From Celoporthe dispersa (Eukaryota; Ascomycota; Sordariomycetes; Diaporthales; Cryphonectriaceae), in NCBI GenBank assembly GCA_016584495.1, contig WAID01000004.1, positions 2,170,001-2,234,000 of the forward strand: DNA of 64,000 nucleotides. Reading direction: 5' to 3'. A program made the translations under genes and the position numbers. The first letter of the stretch is position 1, and every line of letters begins with the position of its first letter. Below, piece by piece: positions 35,648 through 46,947 of this stretch. The notes beneath the pieces were generated by a model. It worked only from the letters and a program-made list of their open reading frames with translations. It made no database searches and was not told the origin of the DNA.

Positions 35648-36827
35648 TCAGTGCCTTCGGGAGGCATTCTCACGCATGCCGATGAGGCCATACAACATGG
35701 AGAACACTGCATTTGCGTCAGAAAGAGGGGTTCCAGGACTGAATATACCAGAAGGACTCACTTGCGGCTGCCATGCAGACAAATCCAGTGCAGTACCCAG
35801 CTACCTTCTCTTTGCTGCCGACGACGGCCTCGTCCATCCAAAAGAAGGGGCTATGACCCGTGAGTACCTTGCCAACCGCGCCGTAGGCCAGGTACAATGC
35901 GGCAAAGCCCATGGTGCCGAAGAGGTGGCTGGGAACCGGCTATCGGGACACTGGTTGTCAGCCATCTCTACATCCGGACACCACGCAAGTAAAGGCCTAC
36001 CTCTTGTCGTCTCATACTGTTCAGGAAGAGAGACTCAATCGCCGTGACGAGAGCGGGGAAGACGTAGAGGTTGAACAACGAAAAAGGCTTGAACCATCCT
36101 TCTGAAAACACATCCTTGAACGGAGGAAACTTGCTGTTGCCATCAGAGCTCATGACCACGTAGAGGCTCTCATCGCCGGATCCCCCAGAAGACCAATGAG
36201 AATGACCGCTTGGGACCATGATCGCCCAGTATATCATGACGATCATCAAGGCGAAAACATGCGCCACCGTGTAGAAGAGACTGAAGTAGAAGCGCCGTCG
36301 GTCGTCAGAACTCTGCTCGGGCGGGGACAGGAAGCGGATGAGTCTAGATTCCCAGCGCGTGTCATTTACGTTCAGATCCGGCCAGTGCATGTGGGTGACG
36401 GTCCATGCCTACGGCAATGTAGTCAGCATATTTGTCTCGCACAGCGCGACATAGCTGCGACGTACTGTGACCATGAGGTGATACAGGAGAAGCAGAAACC
36501 AGGTGACCGTGGAGAATTGAAACGGGATGCGCCAGTTTGTATGCTCATCGTCGCGGTGTTTGATCTTGTAATCGAGGAGCATGCCGGCCGTCGCGATCAT
36601 GTAAGCCAAGAGTGCCGCACGAACGTAGCCTAGCACATTCTGGTTGAGAGGGCGCCATGGGGAATGAGCGGCTCGTAAGAAGATGGGCTGGGCAGTTATC
36701 AGTACTGAGCCTGTGCTTGGGGGAATAAGGAGACCTGAAGGCTCACATGGTCAGAGCCAGTGACCTGACTCTCCTCATCCTGCTGGCGATTGCCCAGCAG
36801 AGGCGCGCGCTCCATCACACGCTCCAT
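35648..36827 (-). CDS. Multi-pass membrane protein, FAR-17a/AIG1-like
   Basis: Resembles the FAR-17a/AIG1 family; animal members are membrane hydrolases of branched fatty-acid esters, while the role of fungal members is unclear. Five exons: 36827-36747, 36687-36466, 36408-36001, 35939-35762 and 35706-35648. All introns are 55-61 bases with GT-AG ends, and all phases agree, giving about 315 residues. A short cytosolic N-terminus is followed by five or six membrane segments (for example FQFSTVTWFLLLLYHLMVT, FALMIVMIYWAIMV). Conserved-looking blocks are THMHWPDLNVN, HLFGTMGFAALYLAYGAVGK and FWMDEAVVGSKEKVAGYC, ending in YGLIGMREN. A luminal or membrane Thr/His pair, as in AIG1, could not be assigned with certainty. 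Confidence 0.7.
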
Positions 36828-37888
36828 GGCGCACGAAGAGGGGAACTGCGGAAACGAAAAGTATGAGGAAGGTCGCTGTAGACTTCCCACCTGCGAGCCG
36901 GTGGATGTTGTAGCCTCCAGGTCTCTCGAAGTCAGAGGTATGGATACATCAAAATTGAAGGGCTATGTTAGGATGCAGTTTCTAGATGGATGGCGATGCG
37001 CGGAGATGAAGCTTTTCGTCGGGAAGATTGCGAGTAGAGGCCTCAAGTCACGAAGGGGGACAACAAATAAACGCCCGGAGGCGACTGCCTCGTCGCCGCT
37101 GGAACCCCGGTGGCAGAGCAGGAAGTGACGGCCATGTCGGTCGTGTTCTCACGTCCCGAGACTTCCGCCTTCACCAGGCACAGCAAAACATGGATCCGCT
37201 CGATCAGGCGACAACATATCCATGACGAAATGAGGAGATCATCCTCAGTCCAGAGAAAACTGGTATGAAGGGCCTCTCAAAGTTAGTGCCTTCTTTAGAC
37301 GGCGTAAAGGGTGGTCTGACATCCTGATAATGATCCGTACCAACGATACTGACCGCCAGTATTGCTCATGATTTCTCACGGATCCATAATGGCATTGTGC
37401 ACTGATTTCATCCTCGTCTTCCAAAAATCGGGGTGAATCATTTCTCGCTTGGTATTTAAACAAAGCATGAAATGCTCCCCAACTTGCTTCCTTACGTACT
37501 TAGGCACCCCTGCACTCAAGCCAGCGAGGGCAGGGGCCACCCATTGCGACTAGTGCGTACTGTGTCCACTAGAGCAGAAACCCCAACCCATGAGCTCCCT
37601 GCCAGCCTGCCAGCTCCTGCCACCAGCCAGTGCTGGCCTCGGCAGGCAGGCAGGCTTGGATAACTTGAGGACAGCTTTGTACTCACGATACATTTGGACC
37701 CTGGAGGATCACCAGCAGCCCATCTCAGACGACCACCTCGCCCACAATCTCAGCAGGCTTCAGCTGCCGCTCCAGCGATCCCAGTAATACAGCAAAGACT
37801 TTGCTTGGGTCTGTTCGACGAGCCATTCCCACACAAAACAAGAGCATGCCATAAAACCCAGCAACTGGACAACTCCCCAGAATCAATC
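36828..37888. other. Divergent promoter region
   Basis: 1.06 kb between the FAR-17a/AIG1-like gene (-) and SEC11 (+). No gene is supported. CCAGC-rich repeats occur near 37590-37650. Both promoters should be in here. Confidence 0.5.
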
Positions 37889-38612
37889 ATGTTGTCAGCA
37901 CTCGGCAACCCAAGGCAGCTTGCCTCCCAAGTCTTGAACTTCGGTACGCTGGCTCAACCGCACTTGCGAAACGGGAGGAAGAACAGACGGCTCTAACGAG
38001 AACCCCTTCATAGGTCTAATCCTGTCGACCGCCTTCATGATGTGGAAAGGGTATGATTCTTCGTTCCCACCCAACAGCCATGCGCCCGAGCTAACGGTCT
38101 TTCCAGGCTCTCTGTCATTACCGACTCGCCCTCCCCGATTGTTGTTGTCCTTTCCGGCAGCATGGAGCCAGCTTTTCAACGTGGCGATCTACTGTTCCTC
38201 TGTACGACGAAGCCGCTTTCCCAAGCCCTACTCGAATTACAATGTCCGAGCATAACGTGCTGACCAGCGATCCTTGTTAGGGAACCGCAACCTGATTCAA
38301 GACACGGACGTGGGCGAGGTCGTGGTTTACAATGTCAGAGACAAGGAAATACCCATCGTCCACAGGGTGGTTCGCAAATTCGGTACTGGAGAACACGCCA
38401 AGCTGTTGACCAAGGGCGACAACAACGTTGCCGACGACACGGAGCTGTATGCCAGGGGCCAGGATTATCTTGAGAGGCAGGACATTATCGGAAGTGTTGT
38501 TGGGTACATACCGTTCGTGGGCTACGTCACGATCATGCTCTCAGAATACCCGTGGATGAAGACTGTAATGCTCGGCATCATGGGGCTGATGGTGGTATTA
38601 CAAAGGGAGTAG
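37889..38612 (+). CDS. SEC11: Signal peptidase complex catalytic subunit SEC11
   Basis: Endoplasmic-reticulum membrane serine peptidase (family S26B) that removes signal peptides from secreted and membrane proteins. Four exons: 37889-37943, 38014-38050, 38107-38201 and 38281-38612, all with GT-AG junctions and consistent phases, giving 172 residues, the usual length. The N-terminal membrane anchor is in LILSTAFMMWKG. The nucleophile Ser is in VVLSGSMEPAF, the catalytic His in PIVHRVV, and the conserved Asp in LTKGDNN. The C-terminal membrane segment is VGYIPFVGYVTIMLSEYPWMK. It is intact and should be essential. Confidence 0.95.
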
Positions 38613-40433
38613 ACAATTTAGAGGGTCAACCACTTTTTTTAATCTTTTCCAAAAACAAGCTGCAAGGACAGGACGGCTGGCGTCCCGGACACAGTGGCAT
38701 CTATCCTGATCTATCGGTACTGGATTTTTTCTCTCCTGCGATTTTGCTTGTCAGTGTCCTCCATCACTGTGGGCAGCCTCTGCTTTGGTCAACGACTGCG
38801 ACACATCCTTTGGCCAGCAAATTATGTTCTGGAGGCGTGGCCTCTGGATCCGACATATGCACGTCCGACTTGGCGCTCCTCTAGAGGAACGTACTAATGA
38901 TCATGATGTCAACGCCGAGGCTCAAGAGCTCACGCAGCAAACGCCGCTCGGGATGGGCCTACGACTCGTTACACCCAGAGGGCCATCTACTTGCAGATCT
39001 CGACGACGCGAAACATCTTGGCTAAGTTGACTACACCTTCAGCCGCAGAGCATGGGTAGTGCTCGAGCTTACCAGCAGCTATACATTGGGAGATACCATT
39101 CTCATGGCGCGTGGGTTACGACGGAAGGGTTCCCATCTGCTTAGCAGATCATATACAGGAAGCAGCGAAGGTAATGGGCATCATGTGGAAGGAGAACCGA
39201 AGATCGACCCACTGTACATTGATTTAAGCCGGGGGCGACTCACCGATGTCACCCTTCCCAGCGGCGATGCACCTGGGCAGTGGCAGGCTACGTGATTGCC
39301 CTCATCTCTTGAAGAAGAAGGCGGCAGGATCAAGTGTCCACCCTCCAGGGAGCTCGTAGTGTCATGAGGCGTCTTCATGGCGGTGAGGCGTGGGATTATC
39401 GGGGCGATGTGCAGCCTAGGGGTAAGTAGACAAAGGGACATGTCATATTCTACAGCATTGACATTTACACATTTAGCAGCATGATGAACGCTGGAATTAG
39501 ATTTCATGTCATCGTGCGTGACTGACTCTCTCTCCGATCTCATCTCGATTCCCTCTCTGTGTCGCCAGCGGCCAATACATTGTACACCGGTCGTCTCGAG
39601 ACTTTTTCTGCCAGCGACGTCACTCAGCCCGTAATCTTCTGCCTGAAATCTTGACTTATCGCCCCTTCTGGGTCACATATTCACGGGTTAGTACATAATC
39701 CTGGTGGATCTGCACCGAGGCACGATGCTTTGCAAATGGTCCAAGTCACATCACTTGCATCCATGATGACCTGCCCACCACCGGCGGCGACACACGAACG
39801 ACTGAGGGGCGTGGGTGGGTGTTTGATATGTACCAGTTCCGCATTGTGTAAATGACATATGACTCTCACAATCAGGGGATGAGACAACGGGTCTTGGCTA
39901 GCCGGGACCTTCACCACAATACACAGGCGCACACACTCGCCAACCTTGCCAGAACTCATACGCAGAGAATGGTAGAAATCGTAATGCCAGTTGCGATCGG
40001 CGACTCTAACTACTTAGCCTTGTCTTGGGTAAGCGGCCTCGTCATTGAGAACACTCGGGGCAGCGCCACCACCTCGGCCTGTTGAGAGCAATGCGGCTCT
40101 GTGATCTGCTGTGCTTGTCGAGGGTACTGCGCACGTCCAATGAAATGAACGCAAGGTCCTCTCACCGACAGATCGAGGCTCCCATGTGACTGATCATCCC
40201 ATGTCGCAGATTAGCCAAGGGAGTTGCCCACCATTGCTGCTCTGGACTGGAGTTTGTCAACAATGAGGACTTAAACAGCTCTCATTGGTCTCGAAGCCCC
40301 TTAGTCTGAATCAGGACGTCTGAGTGAGGACTTTGTGTCGCCGGGCGTGTAGTCATACACATCTTCCCAGAAGCGTAAGCGAGCGAAATCAACATCGCCT
40401 CCTACGCAAAGGGGTATCTTCAGAGATGACCAG
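38613..40433. other. Spacer without a supported gene
   Basis: 1.8 kb. Frames near 38785-39295 on + include FSRRAWVVLELTSS, faintly like a HET-domain protein segment, but too little is alike to call it. The remainder shows nothing recognisable. Confidence 0.45.
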
Positions 40434-41758
40434 TCACAGTCTGGCAGCCTCCGTCATCGCAGATCGCAGCATCGGCGCCAACTGCTTCCTGCTGTTTCGG
40501 GTCACATTCTGGTACCAGCAGTGCCGGACCTCTTCCTCACCCTTGTAGTCCAGCGCACCGTCATGGAAGGGTGCCAGCCCGAGAGCTTCGCCGTGCATCT
40601 CGACGAACTTCTCGACCGCCTTGACTGCTTTTGGGTTGAGCCCCCAGACAAGCAGGTTCCGCTTGAACACGCCGTCGTCCTTTGCAGAAGACGTCATGAT
40701 GCAGGCGATGTCGCACTGCTTCTCTGCCGCGAACTTGCGGAACTCCTCGATCAGCGTCTCCTTGTCGCCCAAGTGGTTGAGCATGTAGTGGAATCCTTGG
40801 GGTATGCTTGCGGTTCCCAGAACCATGCCGGCCTCAGTCCACGCCTTGTAGTCCTTGCGGAAGTTGTCGCTGTACGAGAACTGGGAGATGTCCTCCTTCA
40901 GCTCGCTCAGCTCCTTGTAGTACTTCTTACGGCTGTAGTCCCCGTCCAGCTTCGCCTCGAGGTACCCTGCGATCTCGATGTCCAGCTCGGTCGTCTTGGC
41001 CTTCGACTTGAGGTTGTTGGTATCGAGGAAGATCGCCGAAAGCGCTATGCGGGCCAGTCCCGCGTCGACGTCTCTCTGGTTTCCAGCGCCAGCCTCTTGC
41101 GGCTGCTGTCTGTGCAGGTCTTCCCATATATGCCGACAGTACTCGACCACCAGGCTGACACAGCTCCCCGCCTTCTTGAGCACGCGCGGCTCGTCGCCAG
41201 TGCTCATGGCGACAACGTTCTCGTCCTCATGATGGTCCACGCACCCGACTATCCACGGCGTGAACCGCTCAGCTAGGTCTCCAGTCAACGCATTGTGGTC
41301 AACCAGCACCCACCGCGTATCTTCCGGGTTCAGGCTCCCTGTCCTGGTGACCTCATCGAGGTCGGAAAGGGTCAGGAGATCCTGGGACTTTACGCCGGCG
41401 TACGCGAGTGCAGCGCCCAGCTCAGGCCGCAGAGGGAGATCTTCGCGGGAAATGTTGGCGAGGGGTATGTGGAGGTTGTAATTGGGCGGCGCATGACTGC
41501 GAAAGTATGCGAACAGGACGGCAGAGCAGAGAGAATCGAGGTCTGGACGTTCAGGCGAGATTAGTCCTGCCCAGTCTTCACCATCGATCTGGTCTGGGGG
41601 GAGGGGGGGACATCAAGCAGAGCCACAGCATGTTTTCTCTTACCTCCGGACTCGTTGCCTACGACAAAGGTCAGAGGCGAAGGCCGCTGGCCTGCTGGTG
41701 CCTTCAAGCTCCTGCGGGCGAGGTCGAGAAAGGCTCGCAAGTTCCGAGGGGGCGGCAT
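40434..41758 (-). CDS. PPX1: Exopolyphosphatase (DHH superfamily)
   Basis: Cytosolic metal-dependent enzyme that releases orthophosphate from the ends of polyphosphate chains. Exons are 41758-41644 and 41542-40434, with a 101-base GTAAGA...CCAG intron, about 407 residues, the usual size. The metal-binding motifs appear in order: GNESGDLDSLCSA (the DxDS motif is formed across the splice), VLVDHNAL, CVDHHEDEN (the DHH) and IFLDTNN. The C-terminal DHHA2 domain follows (AWTEAGMVLGTASIPQGF, IACIMTSS). All motifs are present, so the gene is likely functional. The two neighbouring genes on the same strand are unrelated. Confidence 0.93.
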
Positions 41759-42876
41759 GGTGGTCGTATGGGCATATGGACAAGGTACTACAAAAATGGC
41801 GGGGTAACGTGCGAAAGATAAGCCGGTGGAGGGGTCGTTGCTGTCCTGGCGCCCCTATCTATGCTGCTTACGTCACCATTTCAACCTCACCTGCTGCCCT
41901 TGAGCGCGCACTTGGCTGCAAAGAGACAGGTAAAAACGTCAACTCCACAACTGGCACAGACGGGACGTTCAATGTTGGGATGTCTGACCACTATTCTTTC
42001 TTCTATAGGTTCTTGTATTTCCGTCAGGACTTGATTATGATGAGACAACAGACCCGACCCGTTATGCCGGCTCAAGGTGTGCTCGCCTTTTGCCAGGACT
42101 ACTTATTTCGCGCCTGGGCGAGGCCTCCTTAGCCATTGCGGCTCGAGTTGTCCTCTTTCGTGCGTCAAGCCAAGGACCGAGCAGCGAAGCTATGGCCACC
42201 GAAGCGCCTTCGCCACGGGATTTGTCTCAGCTCTCCCGCGTTGGCCCACCAGGCTGGGACCAGCTCATCCAATGCAATATGCACAGTCTCAGAAGCAGGT
42301 AGAGCAGCATATCTTATATTCGCACTGCTCGGTTGTCTCGGGTCTTCTCTGCTGTTCACCCGGATATTTCTCTCCGGGTTAACTGTTTTCCCCCTCATCG
42401 TGAAAGGGACCATCAGTAATCATGAGCAGAGTGAAAGCAGGAGTAGAGTTGAGAACAGAGGCCAGCTTCTCCCTTTTTTCTCCTTCTTTTTTTTTTTTTT
42501 AGGGGAGGGGAGGGGTGGGGTGGGGTCAAAAGAGAAAGAATTTCTGGAAATTGTATCTATTACTGCTTTCAAACGAGGCTGCATCGCGGTTAATCATAAA
42601 TTTCGATATCTAAAGGAATTTGCACCGCACATCGTCTTCATTGTGCATTAAATAAAATATAAAGAGAGACGTATTTATGATGCGACCTGATAGTCTTAGT
42701 CTTGTGTAAGAATTGAAGTCTGATTTGATCGAGCGTCTCATGTCTAGTGATGTTCGCTGCGGCCATTAACCAGTTTCCCAATGCCGTCATGAGATAATTA
42801 ACATCATAAGTCGCGCTCTGAGGCTCTTCCACCTTCAGACGGGCCATGGGCAAGCATCCCGAGCCGGCCGTCCACC
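41759..42876. other. Spacer
   Basis: 1.1 kb between PPX1 and the small cysteine-rich gene, both on the minus strand. No gene supported. A T14 run is near 42487-42500 followed by a G-rich tract (GGGAGGGGAGGGG). Confidence 0.5.
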
Positions 42877-43293
42877 TCAAGACTCCATCTCTCCAGGAAG
42901 TTCGGAATCCCTGACGACGGCCTTTGCCGTTGTGTTTTTATGAGCAGCACTCTAGTAAGGGACACACAATGTTAGCCAGAGCATCAGATAGCAATACCCG
43001 CCGCCAGTAATTCCCTTGATGTGAACCACATGTACGAGTCTTTGGGATATTCTTCCCATGCACACGCACTCATCAAGCCCAACTCTTCTTCCAAGGGTTT
43101 TTCTCAGCCTGTACAGAGGGGGATCAATTATACCTTCAGGCCAGGCATGCCCATGCAGATGGCTCCCATGGAGCACCCTGGACAGACCGTCTCGTCACAC
43201 CTCTTGGCCGCATTGTTTTTGGGCTCTTCGAGGTGTGGGCAAGGCGCTGACAGCGCTGATGAGGAGGGCGGTGACCAGGACAATAAACTTCAT
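42877..43293 (-). CDS. Candidate small secreted cysteine-rich protein, with a one-base frame break
   Basis: Too short for routine gene finding. Exon 1 (43293-43134) starts with a textbook signal peptide, MKFIVLVTALLISAVSA. It continues, in a frame one base away, with a short mature region holding five Cys (CPHLEE, RCDETVCPGCSMGAIC). A GTATAA donor at 43133 and a TTACTAG acceptor at 42954-42952 give a 182-base intron. Exon 2 (42951-42877) adds 24 residues in matching phase, ending at TGA. The exon 1 length, 160 bases, is exactly one base more than the phases require. The extra base lies about 43241-43247. Without it, the signal peptide is followed by 15 unrelated residues and a stop. Function unknown; such proteins are often effectors or cell-wall proteins. 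Confidence 0.5.
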
Positions 43294-45070
43294 GTTTATT
43301 CGTTGTTTGTTTGTTTTTTTGTTTTGTTTTGACAAGGTTGGGTTTCGGCTTTCTTTTTTTTTAAAAAAGAAAATATGGAGTTTTGAGTGTCTGGTTGGGG
43401 AGGACTTTCAACGAAATTTTTTTTTGAAGGGTTTGTGTCGTCGATGTGGAACTTTGAAGTTTTGTTGTGTTGTTGTTGTTGCTGCTGCTGCTGCTGCTGT
43501 TGTGCACTTCAGAGATGTCATGTATCATTTCTGGGAGCGAAGCCATCTCTTTTATATTCCCAAAAATAATATTTCCATGGTTACTCGAGCCGGTGATTGT
43601 TCCAAAGGCTGTGCTGCAAGGGATTGCTGTGTTCTCGTGTTCAATATGCAATCTGGATCAATGACGGGCAGAGGGCGGCGGTGTCACACGCAGGTCTAAA
43701 ACCCATGATGGAGACCCGCATTCCACACGGAGGCACCTCGGCCACTTGAACAAACGTCCTGTGCCTCAAGCGACCTCCTCCTCTCAGCCTGCTCGCAAGT
43801 GCGACCCTATAACCCTCGGCAGGATCGGAGAAGGCTACCATAGCTTCGTCACTGCGGCTCAGCCGATCGACATGGCCCGTTTCAAGCAGACACGCGCTAT
43901 AGCGATCCTCCTCGATGGTGCCATTGCTGCGCTCAAAAGTGTTCCCGAGTGTATGAGGCAAACAATGCCGGCTGCAGCCGCCACCCCTAAAAACAGAAAC
44001 ATCAACAACAACAACAACAACAAAAAAAGCCACACAGCATTACATGGTAAATCCTCTCCTCGTCTGCTATCCCAAGCGCAGACACAACGTGGAACGTTGC
44101 AAATGTCGGACAAGAGACAGTGAGATCGGTGGTCGGAGAGCCACCAAGACAATTTCTATCTTTGTCCTCAGACCTCGACCTCTGACTGGACGTCTAACGA
44201 CCACACGGCAAAACTCACTGCCTATCTGTCTGCCTATCTTGGAGACTGGCACACTGATCTCTCTCTGCACACACACACTTTCGAGAGGGGCACAGAGCAA
44301 CCCTAGGGCGGGGAGGGCAAGCCCACTGACCGGGGATCTACCAGTGCCGGACAAGCTTATTCGCAACAAGGTTTAGGGCTTCCCTATTGGGGTTCGCCGC
44401 CGCTGTGGGGGGGGGGGCCTCATCCTTGGAGGGGCAGATCGCCTGTGGTCCAGTCATCACACGCTGGGGGCAAAAAAAAAAAAAAAGGCAGTGGTCGGTC
44501 GACGGCTCACCAAAGGTTCTCTGGTTCGTACCACGCCCTCCGAGGAGGGGGGTTGCAATATTGCCTGCTTGCTGTCCAGATACAGAGGGTATGATTTTCT
44601 GTGGATGGGTCCAGGATTGGTTTTTTTTTTTTTTTGTACGTCATTCGTCACCTGTGCAGACCCAATGGATCCAGGTGCATGGCGACGTCTCATGTGTTGC
44701 AACACAAGACAATGCACAGCATTCTCAATCCAGCACCTCTTGGCTCCGTATGGGTGTACTCGCCCTCGAGGCGATTGGCGTCTGCCTCCGGCCTATCTCT
44801 CCTAGCCTGATCAATTGGCGCCTGGCTAGTGGCCCCCTCTCCACGCCGATATCGAATCCCGCCCGCACTCGGCTTGTCGAGACCCCCTCAGAGGAGCAGC
44901 ACTGGCCTTCATCCTTTTCTCCTCCAGGCTTCCCCCACCGGAGTTGGCCCCCTTCAGTCTTCCATCATCCACCATATATACCTTGTTCGCCCCTATGTCT
45001 CGCCCCTAGCTCAATCCCAAAGTATAATATATTTGCACACAACCTTGCTGTTTTTATATGAGACACCACT
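43294..45070. other. Divergent spacer with many simple repeats
   Basis: 1.8 kb with no supported gene. It holds TTG/CTG repeats near 43477-43503, AAC repeats near 44009-44024, an A15 run near 44471-44485, a T14 run near 44620-44633 and an AG/CT-rich segment. It separates the small secreted gene (-) from the phosphatase-like gene (+). Confidence 0.55.
44972..44981 (+). promoter_or_regulatory. Possible TATA box of the histidine-phosphatase-like gene
   Basis: CCATATATAC lies about 90 bases before the ATG at 45071, with a pyrimidine-rich stretch after it. Position and sequence fit a fungal TATA element; there is no other support. Confidence 0.35.
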
Positions 45071-46802
45071 ATGAAGCACATAGTCTATGCTGCTGCAGCA
45101 CTAGCTGCCCTCCTCACGGGCGAAGCTCTCGCCGAGACGACCCTTGGCGTATATATCTTCCATCGACAGTAAGCCAGACTAAGAAAAGAAAGAGAGAAAG
45201 AGGAAGAAAGAAAGAAAAAAAGCACCAAGATCGCCACCTGTGGTCTTCCGCCTCCTCTCTCCCCTCCTTCTCCTCCCCCTTCCCCTCCCCCCAAGCTACT
45301 ACATTATCTGCGGTTCCCTGACAGCCTTTGATAGTGGCGACAGGACCACCAAGTCTTGGCCTCCAACCGCCCTCACAGCCCTGGGCGCGGACCAGGTGTA
45401 CACCTCGGCGAGCTGGTTCCGTAATCGTTACGTAGCGGGCAACAGCACCAATCCTATCCTGGACCTGTCATCAGACATAGTCTCTCTCTCCCAGCTCGCC
45501 ATCACCGCGCCCGTGGACAATGTCCTCCAGTCCTCCGCCGTGGTCTTCACACAGGGCATCTATCCTCCTGCTGGTGCCCAGGCTGACCAGGTCCTTGCCG
45601 ACGGCACCTCGACGCAGGCGCCGTTCAACGGCTACCAGTACATTCCTGTCAATATCGTGACGTCTGCCTCCACTTCGTCTGGGGCCGAGGACAGTGAATG
45701 GCTCCAGGGCAGCTCGGGCTGTGCCAACGCCGTATCGAGCAGCAACGAGTACCTGCAGAGCCAGGAGTACCTCAGCCTCCTGAACAAGACCAGTGCGTTC
45801 TACCAGGACCTTCTGCCGGTGTACAACACCACCTTTAACTCCTCGACGGCCACGTACAAGAATGCCTACACCAGTACGTGTCCCCCCTTGTCTTGTCTTG
45901 ATGACTGTGGGCTGCGGAGGGCTGTATCTAATAGTGACTTTCGGTCTGCAGTCTTTGATTACGTGCACGTGTCTCAGATCCACAACCAGAGCATACCGGC
46001 AGACAATCTCCTGACCAACGACACAACCCACCAGCTGCAGACTCTGGCCGATGCTCACGAGTGGGGGCTCGCGTACAATGAGTCTCAGCCCGTCAGGGCC
46101 ATCGCGGGTGCGGTGTTGGCCGGCCAGATCCTCCAGGCCCTCAACACGAGCCTGACCGCCCCCCTGGCCAAGGCCTCCGCCCAGAGGCTCACGATCCAGT
46201 TTGGTGCCTATGGAGCCTTCATGTCCTTCTTCGGCCTCGCCAACCTCACCGCGGCCTCCGACAACTTCTACGGCATCGTGGACTATGCGAGCTCCATCAC
46301 GTTCGAGCTCGTCACCAACGCGACCGTCAACGGGACCGGTGCGCCCACGACCATAGACCCAACCGACGTCAGCGTCCGCTTCCTGTTCGCCAACGGATCC
46401 GCCTCGGACACCAACGTCCCTCAGCTGTATCCTCTCTTCGGCCAGACGGAGACGATGATCTCGTGGAACGACTTCTCGGCGGGCATGTCGAACTTCTCTG
46501 TGGGAGACACGGCGTCCTGGTGCCAGGCCTGTGGTAACACTACCGGCGTCTGCGCCTCCGCCTCGTCCTCCTCTGGTTCTGGGTCTGGCTCCAGCTCCAA
46601 GTCCTCGTCCAGCTCGGGGAGCAATATCACCCCCGGCGTGGCGGGTGGTATCGGCGTCTTGAGCCTGTTCGGTCTGGTGCTGTTGATCGTCATAGCAGGT
46701 GCACTGGCCGGATTCAGAGTCGTGAAGAGGGGCGCTGCGTCCAAGGGGGTGTCCAACGGAGCAGGCACGACTTCGGCCACAGCGGGCGACAAGGCCGCTT
46801 AG
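45071..46802 (+). CDS. Membrane-anchored histidine-acid-phosphatase-like protein
   Basis: Histidine phosphatase clan 2 (acid phosphatase/phytase type), which uses a phospho-histidine intermediate. Exons are 45071-45168, 45335-45873 and 45952-46802, about 495 residues. A signal peptide begins MKHIVYAAAALAALL. The active-site RHG signature, FHRHGDR, is built across the first intron. Much later, where the family usually has the proton-donor His-Asp, this protein reads QFGAYGAFMSFFGL, so the HD pair seems absent. The C-terminus has a Cys pair (WCQACGN), a Ser/Gly-rich linker and one membrane helix (GVLSLFGLVLLIVIAGALAGF) before a basic tail. It is thus a type I cell-surface protein that may be inactive or altered as a phosphatase. 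Many N-glycosylation sequons are present. Confidence 0.85.
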
Positions 46803-46947
46803 GGAGTGTCTAGGGATAATGAGGAAGTGAATGGCAGCTTGGAAGACTTTCGGGAGGCAATCGCAGATGTGTTGTTCCGTCATTAATACACCTCTAGCTA
46901 TGTCCTAGGCCTCAGATTGTCTCTGAACCGACCAACTATGATATCCA

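Noticed and set aside
38785..39295. Possible HET-domain relic on the plus strand
   Set aside because: Only one short segment (FSRRAWVVLELTSS) is faintly similar; no second motif was found in order.
44840..44890. tRNA B-box-like sequence (tatcgaatcccgc)
   Set aside because: No matching A box or cloverleaf upstream.
45471..46883. 470-codon open frame on the minus strand
   Set aside because: It lies opposite the phosphatase-like gene, whose exons carry family motifs; the minus translation is Arg/Gly/Asp-rich and matches nothing. It is a GC-rich shadow frame.
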